64,000 bases of DNA from Spirosoma utsteinense (GCF_014282275.1 NZ_VFIA01000019.1:1-64000); one strand, 5' to 3'; counted from the first letter of the stretch, positions 53,122 to 62,441 are shown. Made by a program: numbers and translations. The notes: a model not told the origin generated them from the letters alone.

Positions 53122-56100
53122 TTACATACCCTGCGTGCTGAATTCTATCTTGTCCATGGCGAACAAAGGTTTTTGGCCAGCCGTAGGATTGACGAAGACA
53201 AGGTAGAGCTTATGAACCCCCGACACTGGCTGACGGAACGGTAAATTAACCGCACCGGCTGAACCTTGTTTGACCTCGGCTTCTCCCAGCAGGGTACCCG
53301 TAGGCGAATCTAGCCGGGCTTCAAGTTTACCGCCTACAACCTGATCGTTGGAAGCAAACACGGAGGGTGTCAGTCCATGAATACCTGTTAGGTCGATATC
53401 ATTGAAAACCAAATAGCTACCCGACTTTGTGCCAATAGCTGCCGGTCCCAGTTTGGGAATATCGTATTCGAAGATATCGTGCTTTTTGTCGGCCGAAACC
53501 GCTTTGATCATAGGAGACCGCAACGCAATGGTTCTCGAACTCGTCAGCGGACCTACAATTCCATTACCACGGTCGGTATAACTGGCGGTTAACACATACG
53601 AACCATCTTTTTTCTGCTGAGCTGGTACATAATCACCCGCAAGTGGCTGTTTATTAACCGCTTTGTCATTAGCCAGCGACAGAATGTAACGGACCATATC
53701 GGTAGCCTCACTTTCTTTCAACTGGGGGTGGGCGCTCATCGCCTGTTCGCCCCAGACACCGCCACCACCATTGATGACTTTGCGTGCCAGTTTGCCTTCG
53801 ATCTGGAAAGCGCCCTTGTACTTTTTGGCCACATCGACATAAGCGGGTCCGATGGACTTTTTGTCGATAGCGTGGCAGGATTTACAGTCGCTCAGCTCAA
53901 TCAGTCGTTTGCCGGCAGAAAAGCCCAGATTGGCCTGGTGACCCTGGGCCAGCATCGTCTTGTCGAATCCTTCGAGGTAGTCGATGGTCATGGTAACATC
54001 ATCGGCGCTGATGCCCTTCTTCAAGGTACCGTCTTCTTTATCGACAACATTGACCGCGTATTTGACCGGCTTGTTGGGGAAATAGAACGTTTTGTTGCCC
54101 GTAACTGCTACGTCGACCTGAGGCTCATCGTTACCTACTTTGATCTCCATCGATTTGGTAGCAACGTTTCCCGATGCATCGGTAACGCGCAACGTGGCCG
54201 GGTACACACCTGGCTTGGTAAACGTAACCGTTGGCGATACTGTGGTTTGTTTTGGCATCCCTTTGCCGAACGACCACTCATACTTGATAGCGTCACCGTC
54301 GTAGTCCATTGACTCTTTACCGTCGAACTTTACGGTGAGTGGTGCTGAGCCAACCGTTTTATTAGCGGTGGCCATGGCAACGGGTTTCCGATTGCCAGCA
54401 TTGTACGTGATGCGCGACAGGCGGGCATCGGTGTTGGCGGCAAACCACTGCTGGCCGTATTCGAGTGTATAGAGCGATCCATCGCTGGCGAACTGCATAT
54501 CGATGACATGGGAGAACTTCGTGCTGGGCATAAACGTCTCCATCTTCACGAAGTCACCGTTCTCTTTCATCGTAACCGGGTGAATCCAGTCACGCATCCA
54601 GTCGTAGGCGAAGAATTTACCATCGTAGGCACGAGGAAATTTCACCGGCGATTCGGCATAGTCGTCATAATAGTAAACCGGGCCGCCCATCGCATTCCGG
54701 CCTCCTTTGCCAACGATGGCTCCGAATTCCGGCGAGTCGGCATAGGGGTAGTAGATGAACGCCTTTTGAGCCGGTGGCAACTCCGTCAGACCCGTGTTAT
54801 GGGGCGAATCGTTGATAGGCTTCATTGGGTCGAAGAGCGCACCCGTGGTACTGTCCGCAAAGTTACGCGCGTTGTACGGGCGGTTATCGGCCACAAACAG
54901 GGGCCATCCATAATAACCCGCCTTCCGGGCCTGGTTCATTTCGTCATGACCGCGTGAACCGTATTTCGCGCTGTTTTCACCGGCGTCCGGTCCAACTTCA
55001 CCCCAGTAGAGGAAGCCCGTGCGCTGGTCGACCGAAATCCGATAGGGATTCCTGTTGCCCATTACGTAGATTTCAGGGCGGGTTTTGGGCGTTCCTTTCG
55101 GGAATAGATTTCCCTCGGGAATGGTGTAGGTACCATCCGCTTCGGGGTGAATGCGCATGATCTTACCCCGCAGGTCGTTCGTGTTGCTCGATGTCAACCG
55201 GGCATCCCAGCCGCTGCGGCCTTTGCGATTGTCGATAGGGGCGAAGCCTTCAGAGTTGAACGGGTTGGTGTCGTCCCCGGCCGACAGGTACAGGTTGCCT
55301 TTCCGGTCCCAGGCAATAGAGCCCCCTGTATGGCAGCATCCATCGCGTTTGACCGGAACCGTTAGCAGCACTTTTTCGGTGCTCAGCAGCAGGGTGTCAC
55401 GAGCGTCGTCATAAACAAAACGCGACAGGTGTTGCGCTGTATCGGCAACGGTATTGCCTGTCAGTGGCGAGTAATACGCATAAATCCACTTGTTCTGCTT
55501 GAAATTAGGATCGACGTTCAGGCCCATCAACCCATACTCAAACTTGGTGAATACGGGGAAATTAGCCACCACTTTTACCGCTTTCGTCTTTGGATCGTAG
55601 AGCTTCAGCGCGCCCTTACGCTCGGCGAAGAGAACTTTACCATTGTCGAGAACAACCAACTCGGTCGGTTCGTCCAGATTGGCTGTCAGAACCTGACGAT
55701 CGAAGCGGTTTTCTTCCGGAAACGGCAGTGTTTTGGCCTGCCCGAATTTCAGGCTGGTTGCCATAACCGACTTGATGCCGCCCAGGATGTGCTGTAAAAA
55801 CATAGCATCGACGTAGGATTCATCCGTGTGGCCACCACCCGTGTAAAAGGCTTTACCCCCATCAAAGTCGTGATGCCAGATAAAAGGGTGATTATCCCCG
55901 TTTTTGCCGCCCTGGTAGGTTTTTTCATCCAGCTTGCCAAGGACCTTCAGGTCTTTGCCAAGGCTCTTGTAACTATACCATTCATCGAAGCGCTTCCAGC
56001 GGTCGGGCAGCATCTTCGTAGCCGGGTGGTTTTTGTCGACGATCTCGATCTCGGCATTCTGCTGTTTCGGGTGATCCAGGAAGTAAGCACCGGCCAGTTC

Positions 56101-56553
56101 GTTATACCACGGCCAGTCATACTCTGTGTCGGCAGCTGCGTGGATACCCACATAACCGCCCCCGGCCTGAATATAGCGTTCGAAAGCCGACTGCTGGGCA
56201 TCGTTGAGTACATCGCCCGTAGTGCTGAGCCAGACTACGGCGCTATACTGCTTTAGGTTGGCTTCGGTAAACTTATCTGCATTTTCAGTTGTGTCAACGG
56301 CAAATCCATTTTCTTTGCCGAGCTTCATAATGGCCACCTTTCCCGCCGGAATAGAGCCATGGCGATATCCTTTTGTTCTGGAGAATACCAATACCCGGTT
56401 CAGGGCGACAGCGTTTTGGGCTGAAGCCACTGCCGGTTTCGTAGCGCGTTTGGGCGTCGTTTGTGCCCACACGGGCGAATCCATGACAGGCACAGATGCC
56501 GCCAGCACACCCGCCAGCAACAAGGCGCGGGAGGGGAGCCGTAGTTTTTTCAT
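53122..56553 (-). CDS. Exported fusion: ThuA domain, sugar dehydrogenase propeller, PKD, cytochrome c and C-terminal beta-sandwich
   Basis: 1143 residues from the ATG at 56553. Domains in order: signal peptide (about 1-30); ThuA-like domain (about 50-270; LVFSRTKGYRHGSIPAG, GGGYVGIHAAADTEYDWPWY); PQQ-type glucose/sorbosone dehydrogenase propeller (285-715; NLDEPTELVVLDNGKVLFAE, CCHTGGSIAWD, MGNRNPYRISVDQRTG); PKD domain (about 720-810); cytochrome c with CKSCH at 890-894 and KKSIGPAYVDVAKKYKGAF; C-terminal CBM6-like beta-sandwich. It is a candidate periplasmic sugar oxidase with its own electron carrier. Similar fusions occur in Bacteroidota. It is monocistronic. Confidence 0.92.
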   Translation of the reverse strand: MKKLRLPSRALLLAGVLAASVPVMDSPVWAQTTPKRATKPAVASAQNAVALNRVLVFSRTKGYRHGSIPAGKVAIMKLGKENGFAVDTTENADKFTEANLKQYSAVVWLSTTGDVLNDAQQSAFERYIQAGGGYVGIHAAADTEYDWPWYNELAGAYFLDHPKQQNAEIEIVDKNHPATKMLPDRWKRFDEWYSYKSLGKDLKVLGKLDEKTYQGGKNGDNHPFIWHHDFDGGKAFYTGGGHTDESYVDAMFLQHILGGIKSVMATSLKFGQAKTLPFPEENRFDRQVLTANLDEPTELVVLDNGKVLFAERKGALKLYDPKTKAVKVVANFPVFTKFEYGLMGLNVDPNFKQNKWIYAYYSPLTGNTVADTAQHLSRFVYDDARDTLLLSTEKVLLTVPVKRDGCCHTGGSIAWDRKGNLYLSAGDDTNPFNSEGFAPIDNRKGRSGWDARLTSSNTNDLRGKIMRIHPEADGTYTIPEGNLFPKGTPKTRPEIYVMGNRNPYRISVDQRTGFLYWGEVGPDAGENSAKYGSRGHDEMNQARKAGYYGWPLFVADNRPYNARNFADSTTGALFDPMKPINDSPHNTGLTELPPAQKAFIYYPYADSPEFGAIVGKGGRNAMGGPVYYYDDYAESPVKFPRAYDGKFFAYDWMRDWIHPVTMKENGDFVKMETFMPSTKFSHVIDMQFASDGSLYTLEYGQQWFAANTDARLSRITYNAGNRKPVAMATANKTVGSAPLTVKFDGKESMDYDGDAIKYEWSFGKGMPKQTTVSPTVTFTKPGVYPATLRVTDASGNVATKSMEIKVGNDEPQVDVAVTGNKTFYFPNKPVKYAVNVVDKEDGTLKKGISADDVTMTIDYLEGFDKTMLAQGHQANLGFSAGKRLIELSDCKSCHAIDKKSIGPAYVDVAKKYKGAFQIEGKLARKVINGGGGVWGEQAMSAHPQLKESEATDMVRYILSLANDKAVNKQPLAGDYVPAQQKKDGSYVLTASYTDRGNGIVGPLTSSRTIALRSPMIKAVSADKKHDIFEYDIPKLGPAAIGTKSGSYLVFNDIDLTGIHGLTPSVFASNDQVVGGKLEARLDSPTGTLLGEAEVKQGSAGAVNLPFRQPVSGVHKLYLVFVNPTAGQKPLFAMDKIEFSTQGM

Positions 56554-56716
56554 AGAGATAGGAGAGTTATGCAATTTGGTTGGGTAAGTGCTGCCGTCAC
56601 TAGATTTGAGGTTCACTTATTCCATTGTTTGATTGACTTTTAACAAGAATCAAAAGTACGAATAAAACGAACGCCGTTAGCGGGCTGCCGGTGAAATACA
56701 AAGACATTAAGAGACT

Positions 56717-57499
56717 TTAATCTACTTTTTTGAAGGTCATCAGCGAAACGTTGTTGCGGAGTAACGTTAACTGCCTCTCGCCAACCTGATAGGAAAGAGA
56801 TTGGGTCTGTAATCCCTGTAGGAATTCATTCTCCAAATTACCGGAGTCGTTTAAACAGGCCATCTTCGTCGTAATCAATGGGCCAAACTGGAGCTGTCTG
56901 CTATCGGCCCTGACGCTTCCGCTGAGCCGGTTACAACTCGTCGTTCCGGTTACCCGGCCTTCGGTCAGCATAAACTCCAGACGGGGTCTTTCCCGGCCTT
57001 CACTGTCGGCCGAAACCGGTTTGCCATTCAGCTCGGTCAGCACCCAGATGTCCTGCAACAGCGTCATCTGTCGAAGCGAAACTCCGCAGCCAACGTAATG
57101 CTTACCCTGAGCCGTGACATCGACACGGTAATCGAACCGTTGTCCCGATAGGGCATCGACACAACTGTCGGGTCGGAAAATGGCCAACAGGCGTCCTGAT
57201 GCCAGGTCAGCGGTGTAGCGGAACCCGCCGTTCGAATCGGTGATCCGGTCGGGTACGGGCGTGTTGATGGAATCACCGTCCGGCGTTTTGAACCGCATGG
57301 TGTTCTTCGATGGGTTGATGGTTAATGACCAAATGGGTTTACTGCCCAGCGCCACAACTTCGTCACCTGCCTTGAGGTAGCGGCTGTAATCGGCTGGTTC
57401 GCTGGAACTACTCACGGGGGTAAGAGTCGATTTGATCTGGCTCGATGGGCGTCGGCAGGCGGTAACTGCCAATAAAAGGCCGAATAGCAGGATACGCAT
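56717..57499 (-). CDS. META/HslJ-domain lipoprotein
   Basis: 260 residues with lipobox LAVTACRRP (Cys15). The first 120 residues form a beta-rich domain (YSRYLKAGDEVVALGSKPIW). The C-terminal META domain contains WVLTELNGKPVSADSEGRER, TGTTSCNRLSG and LITTKMACLNDSGNLENEF, as in E. coli HslJ, a heat-inducible outer-membrane protein linked to novobiocin resistance. Such lipoproteins are common in Bacteroidota. It lies alone between the fusion gene and the 34-bp repeat. Confidence 0.88.
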   Translation of the reverse strand: MRILLFGLLLAVTACRRPSSQIKSTLTPVSSSSEPADYSRYLKAGDEVVALGSKPIWSLTINPSKNTMRFKTPDGDSINTPVPDRITDSNGGFRYTADLASGRLLAIFRPDSCVDALSGQRFDYRVDVTAQGKHYVGCGVSLRQMTLLQDIWVLTELNGKPVSADSEGRERPRLEFMLTEGRVTGTTSCNRLSGSVRADSRQLQFGPLITTKMACLNDSGNLENEFLQGLQTQSLSYQVGERQLTLLRNNVSLMTFKKVD

Positions 57500-57576
57500 G
57501 GTATTGGTAGCGGATGTAAAGCTATTCGTATGACTTAGTACGGGCGAAAAAGTTTAATTCAGGGTGGTTTGGTTAC

Positions 57577-57710
57577 GCCCTGCCAGTGGTCGTAGACCCT
57601 GGTAGTGGCTATATATTGCTGGTAAATAAGCCACTGGCAGGGTCCTAATCACAGTCACTACCAGGGTCCTAAATACAGCCACTACCAGGGTCTACGACCA
57701 CTGGCAGGGC
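57577..57710. repeat. Perfect 34-bp inverted repeat containing six copies of a 12-nt unit
   Basis: Arms 57577-57610 and 57677-57710 are exact reverse complements of 34 nt, separated by 66 nt. The element is made of six copies of CCACT(AC or GG)CAGGG: minus orientation near 57579 and 57597, plus orientation near 57631, 57656 (TCACT variant), 57680 and 57699. AGGGTCCTAA also repeats twice. It starts 13 bp past the stop of the GH113-like gene, so it may act as its terminator as well. Confidence 0.92.
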
Positions 57711-57722
57711 TGGGCTGGAAAA

Positions 57723-58739
57723 CTACCAGACTTTGGTCAATAAGGCTTCGGCGGGTTTTCCCTGCGGACTGTATTGGTCGCGCTCCCGGTGCCGAACGTC
57801 GCTTTCCATAAACCATTTCCAGGCAAAACCGCCCGCAAACCAGGGCTGTGGCCATACGGCTTCCAGTAATGCCGAGTAGGCGTTAGTCTGGGCCGTTTCG
57901 TTCGGGCGACAATCGTTGTCTGACTCCCAGGGTCGGCGGGCGGTATGGTCGCAGCTTCGGTAGCCGAATTCAGTGAACAGGATCGGCTTCTGGTACTCGG
58001 CACTTATCGCCTGTAATGGCTTTACGTGTTGTTTCCAGCCCTTGACCAGTTGCCGTACGGTGGGTTCCCGATCGTCGGAGAGAGGAAAGTAGGCATCTAC
58101 GCCCACATAGTCCAACTGCTTCCAGAAGGGAATTTTCTCATACCGATCCCAGTTGGCCGCGTAGGTCAGTTTACCGTGGTAAATCTGTTTTACCTGTCCA
58201 ATCAGCGATGACCAGAAGGCGGGTCGGGCAATGGCAAAGCGGTCGAGTTCGGTGGTGATGCAGTACAGGTCGACATGCAGCGAGTCGGCAACTTTGGCAA
58301 AATACAGTACATACTGCGCATAGTCGTGTTCGAAGGATTTCCAGTCAGCCTCGTTCGAGAATTCCAGGTCGAGGTGCGACCCGCCCTGCATCCAGACATG
58401 TGGCTTGAGCATGGTTTTCAAGCCCTGCATGCGGGCCATGCGCACGGTGCCGGCTACCCCTGCCGGTGTTTCGCCCCACCATTGCCCATAATTTCGTTTT
58501 TCCTTGGGCCGGTTTTCACTGAAAAAAAAGTGGGGATCACCTTTCTTACAGAACCCATAAGGCACAATAGCGACCCACTCGCCCCCCATTTTACGGACAG
58601 GTGCCAGCGCCGTTGAGTCGGGCTGATGAGGAGGTGCGACCAGGTTAACGCCTTTTAGCTTCGAACCGGTAAACTGAAAGGGCGGGGCGGCCTGACAGCC
58701 GAGCAACACCAGGATGAGCAGAAGAAAACGAGTCGTCAT
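57723..58739 (-). CDS. GH113-like TIM-barrel glycoside hydrolase lipoprotein
   Basis: 338 residues from the ATG at 58739, with lipobox LVLLGCQAA (Cys15). A (beta/alpha)8 barrel of the GH113 beta-mannanase type: GVNLVAPPHQPD at the start, GLKTMLKPHVWMQGG near 110, the acid/base Glu164 in ITTELDRFA, and the nucleophile Glu257 in ILFTEFGYRS. LDYVGVDAYFPLSD and FAGGFAWKWFMES add to the fold. The likely substrate is mannan, but the specificity is not proven. The neighbours are other carbohydrate proteins. Confidence 0.85.
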   Translation of the reverse strand: MTTRFLLLILVLLGCQAAPPFQFTGSKLKGVNLVAPPHQPDSTALAPVRKMGGEWVAIVPYGFCKKGDPHFFFSENRPKEKRNYGQWWGETPAGVAGTVRMARMQGLKTMLKPHVWMQGGSHLDLEFSNEADWKSFEHDYAQYVLYFAKVADSLHVDLYCITTELDRFAIARPAFWSSLIGQVKQIYHGKLTYAANWDRYEKIPFWKQLDYVGVDAYFPLSDDREPTVRQLVKGWKQHVKPLQAISAEYQKPILFTEFGYRSCDHTARRPWESDNDCRPNETAQTNAYSALLEAVWPQPWFAGGFAWKWFMESDVRHRERDQYSPQGKPAEALLTKVW

Positions 58740-58814
58740 TTCAGGCAACAAATGGGTTCAGGAGTACAGAATAATGATCATACCTGCCTGTGCGGGTTTT
58801 AAATCCAGTTAGCT

Positions 58815-59960
58815 ATGCGTCGCATTGTAAGTAGCCTGTTCGTCGTGCTTGTCATGGTCGGAGCCGTTGCGCCCGAACCCACTGTTCGTTTCAGCCGCTA
58901 TTTTGTCGCTGCGGAAAGTTACGAATCCGTTGCTGTATTCGATGTCGACCAAAACGACACCCTCGATATTGTGTCGGGCGATTTCTGGTACGAAGGGCCA
59001 CGTTTTCGCAAACGACACCTGATAGGTAACCAACCTCGGCACGATCAATATTACGATGATTTTTCGACTATTCCGATGGACGTAAACGGCGACGGCCGGC
59101 AGGATTTTGTAACGGGCGGCTGGTTTGGCGGAACGCTTCGCTGGCTGGAGAATCCGGGGAAAGACGCCCGCTGGTCTATCCATACGATTGCCAGCGTGGG
59201 TAATGTCGAAACCGCGCGGGCCTGGGATGTCGACGGCGACGGGAAGCTCGACGTGGTTCCCAACAATCCCAACCATCCGCTGAAGTACGTAACGCTGAAA
59301 AAGCCCGGACCCGATTCGGCGGGCCGGTTTCAGATCGTGACCGTAGCCCCCACCCAGGATCATGGTCTGGGCTTTGGCGATATCAACGGCGACGGACGCG
59401 GTGATCTGATCGTGAGCAAGGGCTGGCTCGAAGCACCCGCCGACCGCACGGCTGGTCCATGGACGCTGCATCCGGAGTTTAGCCTGGGTACCGCAAGTGT
59501 TCCGATCATTGTTACCGATGTCAACGGCGATCGGCTCAACGACCTGATTGTGGGGCAGGGCCATAGCTACGGACTGCACTGGTATGAGCAAATCCGCGAC
59601 GGCAGCGGAAAACGCAGCTGGACCAAACACCTCATCGATGACAAAAACTCGCAATACCACTGCCTGGAGTGGGTCGACATTACCGGCGACGGTCGTCCCG
59701 AACTCCTGACGGGTAAGCGGTACCGCGCCCACAACGGCAATGACCCCGGCGAAGAAGATCCCGTTGGCTTGTATTACTTCACGTGGAATGCCGGAAAGAA
59801 ACAGTTCGTTAAACACGACATCGCCTACGGCCCGGCGGGTGTTGGGAAAGGTACCGGCATCTACTTCGCCATTGCCGATCTGCGCAAAACCGGCCGCAGT
59901 GATATTGTGGTAGCTGGCAAAGACGGGTTGACGGTGTTCTTTAACGAAGGAAGGAAGTAG
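58815..59960 (+). CDS. FG-GAP/VCBS repeat protein, probably exported
   Basis: 381 residues with a signal peptide (about 1-20). The chain is a beta-propeller with Asp-rich calcium-loop motifs: DVNGDGRQDFVTGG, DVDGDGKLDVVPN, DINGDGRGDLIVS, DVNGDRLNDLIVG and DITGDGRPELLTG. Such propellers bind Ca2+ and sometimes glycans. No catalytic residue is recognised. It is divergent from the GH113-like gene (75 bp between starts), so both may be co-regulated. Confidence 0.85.
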   Translation: MRRIVSSLFVVLVMVGAVAPEPTVRFSRYFVAAESYESVAVFDVDQNDTLDIVSGDFWYEGPRFRKRHLIGNQPRHDQYYDDFSTIPMDVNGDGRQDFVTGGWFGGTLRWLENPGKDARWSIHTIASVGNVETARAWDVDGDGKLDVVPNNPNHPLKYVTLKKPGPDSAGRFQIVTVAPTQDHGLGFGDINGDGRGDLIVSKGWLEAPADRTAGPWTLHPEFSLGTASVPIIVTDVNGDRLNDLIVGQGHSYGLHWYEQIRDGSGKRSWTKHLIDDKNSQYHCLEWVDITGDGRPELLTGKRYRAHNGNDPGEEDPVGLYYFTWNAGKKQFVKHDIAYGPAGVGKGTGIYFAIADLRKTGRSDIVVAGKDGLTVFFNEGRK

Positions 59961-59970
59961 CTCGCACAGG

Positions 59971-60729
59971 TCAAAAACTGTTCTGCTTCACGTGTTCGTG
60001 CTTGTGACCCGTCAGCGCAGGCAACTGGATGATTTCACCGGACTGCCAGGAGTTAGCACCGGGTTGTGCAGGCGGAACAGGAATGTCGCTGCGGTTTTTT
60101 CGTTTTTCAGCGGTCGATACATTGAAACGCTTATCGCGGTCGGCAAGCTTATCAGGCTTAAGCTGTCCGTCTTTGGTAAAGCCCATCATCAGAGCCGGGT
60201 TACCCAGCGGCAGTGTCAGGTCCTGATCTGTATGCCAGGTATGCCAGGTTTTACCGTAGGTCGATACGATGGTTTCCATAAGTTCGTGTTCAGCCGCAAT
60301 GGGTAAACCCGGTGCAATCAGTTCCCCACTTTTAACTTCGTAAGCATGACTGTGCCAAAGCTTTTTCTCGTCGGGGGGCAGGGTCTTGAATAGTTTTTCA
60401 GAGACAATGTACTCGACACCCATGATCTTGGCATCGTTGCCGTTCCCATCGTAAATGACGCACTGGGTCAGGTCTTCGTTGAGCTTCGTACAGTAGTGAT
60501 GTGCTTCCATCTGACCGTTTATCTGTCCATTGTAAAAATGAAATCCGTTCAGATAGATCTCCAGTCGGTCGACGGGGGTTTTGTCCTGTAGCGCCGTAGC
60601 GCCAGCCTCCAGTACGGTGGTCTTCGTCGTCTTTTCGCTGCCCGGCGATTGAACGTTCGATGATGTGTTTTTACCTCCGCAGCCCAGTGCTATCACTACC
60701 AGTACCGCCCAGTTACCAATCCGTTTCAT
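59971..60729 (-). CDS. DUF1264 (oil-body-associated-like) lipoprotein
   Basis: 252 residues from the ATG at 60729, with a likely lipobox VVIALGCGG (Cys17). The core matches DUF1264: LEIYLNGFHFYNGQINGQME, HHYCTKLNEDLTQCVIYD, GVEYIVSEKLFKTLPPDEKK, LWHSHAYEVKSGELIAPGLP and YGKTWHTWHTD. In plants the family (OBAP) is found on seed oil bodies; the bacterial role is unknown. The conserved His and Cys residues could bind metal. The last 50 residues are Pro-rich and end HKHEHVKQNSF. It converges with the FG-GAP gene (10 bp apart). Confidence 0.85.
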   Translation of the reverse strand: MKRIGNWAVLVVIALGCGGKNTSSNVQSPGSEKTTKTTVLEAGATALQDKTPVDRLEIYLNGFHFYNGQINGQMEAHHYCTKLNEDLTQCVIYDGNGNDAKIMGVEYIVSEKLFKTLPPDEKKLWHSHAYEVKSGELIAPGLPIAAEHELMETIVSTYGKTWHTWHTDQDLTLPLGNPALMMGFTKDGQLKPDKLADRDKRFNVSTAEKRKNRSDIPVPPAQPGANSWQSGEIIQLPALTGHKHEHVKQNSF

Positions 60730-60810
60730 GCCGTCATCAGTTGTTGATACGTTGACCAACGGTCTGCTGTGGAGGTTGTTTAGACAAGTTAGGATAGCAC
60801 CCTTAAACGA

Positions 60811-60838
60811 CAAGAACCGCCCCGAAGAGCGGTTCTTG
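60811..60838 (-). terminator. Hairpin between the oxidoreductase and the DUF1264 gene
   Basis: Perfect 10-bp stem CAAGAACCGC / GCGGTTCTTG with an 8-nt loop. Position suits termination of the Gfo/Idh/MocA gene (minus strand). No T run. Confidence 0.55.
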
Positions 60839-60844
60839 CGTACC

Positions 60845-60888
60845 GCGGACTTCAGTCCGCAGTTAATTTTCTGCGGACTGAAGTCCGC
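60845..60888. repeat. Nested palindromic repeat (GCGGACTTCAGTCCGC type)
   Basis: The arms 60845-60862 and 60871-60888 pair perfectly over 18 bp around an 8-nt AT loop. Each arm is itself a palindrome (GCGGACT, TC or GA, AGTCCGC). Repeats of this kind occur in many unrelated bacterial genomes and look like small mobile palindromic elements. It lies just after the oxidoreductase stop. Confidence 0.85.
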
Positions 60889-60896
60889 ATTACCTG

Positions 60897-62441
60897 TTAC
60901 GCAGGCAATGACCAGCCTTCGCGGTATTCACGTTTAACGAATTGATTGGCTTCGTCGAGGTTCGTAATTTTCATGTTCTTACCATCCCACATAAGCTTTT
61001 TACGACCAGGATAGTTGAACCCTCTGCCGTCGGCTTTGGCAGTCCGGAGGGTGTAACTGCGGATGGCCAGGTTGCCCATCAGGACAGACTCTGTAAGGGG
61101 ACCCGAAAAGTCGAACGAGGAGGTAAGCGCCTTATGCTCTTTGCTGTTGAATCCAGCCTTACAGGCTTCAGTCCATAGCACCTGGTGACCATTTTCGGGT
61201 AAGGGTTTTACCGCTCCACTGTTACCGGGCTTAGGGGCTGCTTCGTATTTCTGACCGTTTTTGGTATAAAGCCGTGGATCGTCGCCATACATGCCGCACA
61301 CCATCAGCCCTTTATCTCCCTGCATCAATACGCCGTTCTCGCCGTTTTCGGGCATCATTTCGCCTTCCGGCAACATATCGGGGCGGAATGGGCGAAGACC
61401 GCCATCTTCCCAGATCATTGTCACCTCCGACTTGTTCTTGCCCGTAGCCGGGAATTTCAGTTCCACCTGAGAGGATGGCGGGCATCCTTCCGGATTGTAT
61501 TCAGGCGTCCAGTCTTTCAGGAAGACAGAACCGATACTGCTCTCAACTTCTGTTGGGTAACCGAGGCCCAGCACCCGGAAGGGTACATCCATGATGTGGC
61601 AACCGATGTCGCCCAGGGCACCGGCACCGAAGTTCCACCAGCCGCGCCATTTGAACGGGTGGTAGGCCGGGGTATACCCCACTTTCTGAGCTGGTCCGAG
61701 CCAGAGGTCCCAATCCAGATCGACGGGTGTTTCGCCCGCTGCCTGCGGAACAGGAATGCCCTGTGGCCAAACGGGCCGGTTGGTCCAGAGGTTAATGGTA
61801 TGGACAGTACCCAACAGGCCTTTGTCGAACCATTCTACCATTTGCTTCTGCTGCGGATTCGATGACCCCTGGTTGCCCATCTGGGTAACGACTTTGTACT
61901 TGCGGGCCGCTTCGGTCAGCATCCGGGCTTCGTAGATGTTGTGGGTCAGCGGCTTCTGAACGTATACGTGCTTGCCCCGCTGCATGGCCGCCATGGCTAT
62001 AATGGCGTGCGTATGGTCGGCCGTTGACACGGTAACCGCATCGATGGATTTACCTTCCTTATCCAGCATTTCACGGAAGTCCTTGTAGCGTTTGGCGTTG
62101 GGATGTTTCGTGAAATTTTCCTTGACGCGGGCCAGGCCCCAGTCGACATCGCAAAGAGCCACGATATTGTTGGCCCCGTTGTTGTACGAATTGTTGGTAT
62201 CACTAAATCCTTTACCGCCAAAGCCAACGCCGGCAATATTGAGTTTATCGCTGGGAGCAATAAATCCTTTTCCACCGAGCACATGGCGCGGAACAATAAA
62301 GAATCCTGCCGTAGCCAGCGCGCCAGCCTGGAGAAACTGCCGACGGCTGGTGCCCATGCCCGTTGTTTCTTTTGACGCCAGCGCATCGTCCTGAGTGCCG
62401 GAGCTAGGCTGATGGGGCGCTGAATTATCTGCTTGGTTCAT
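60897..62441 (-). CDS. Tat-exported Gfo/Idh/MocA oxidoreductase
   Basis: 514 residues. A twin-arginine signal (TSRRQFLQAGALATAGFF, about residues 31-48) directs a folded, cofactor-loaded enzyme to the periplasm. The Rossmann domain starts with NIAGVGFGGKGFSD. The catalytic Lys lies in VQKPLTHNIYEA, a variant of the family EKP motif. The C-terminal domain has the usual beta-sheet layout. Substrates in this large family are sugars or glycosides, with NAD(H) as cofactor. The glycoside hydrolases nearby suggest a role in modifying sugars. Confidence 0.93.
   Translation of the reverse strand: MNQADNSAPHQPSSGTQDDALASKETTGMGTSRRQFLQAGALATAGFFIVPRHVLGGKGFIAPSDKLNIAGVGFGGKGFSDTNNSYNNGANNIVALCDVDWGLARVKENFTKHPNAKRYKDFREMLDKEGKSIDAVTVSTADHTHAIIAMAAMQRGKHVYVQKPLTHNIYEARMLTEAARKYKVVTQMGNQGSSNPQQKQMVEWFDKGLLGTVHTINLWTNRPVWPQGIPVPQAAGETPVDLDWDLWLGPAQKVGYTPAYHPFKWRGWWNFGAGALGDIGCHIMDVPFRVLGLGYPTEVESSIGSVFLKDWTPEYNPEGCPPSSQVELKFPATGKNKSEVTMIWEDGGLRPFRPDMLPEGEMMPENGENGVLMQGDKGLMVCGMYGDDPRLYTKNGQKYEAAPKPGNSGAVKPLPENGHQVLWTEACKAGFNSKEHKALTSSFDFSGPLTESVLMGNLAIRSYTLRTAKADGRGFNYPGRKKLMWDGKNMKITNLDEANQFVKREYREGWSLPA

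Noticed and set aside
57577-57710. Possible CRISPR array
   Set aside because: The units occur in both orientations, spacing is uneven, and there are no unique spacers or cas genes.
58809-59816. Long minus-strand reading frame of 335 codons
   Set aside because: It lies entirely antisense to the FG-GAP gene, whose repeated Asp-rich motifs are clear on the plus strand; no family pattern on the minus strand.
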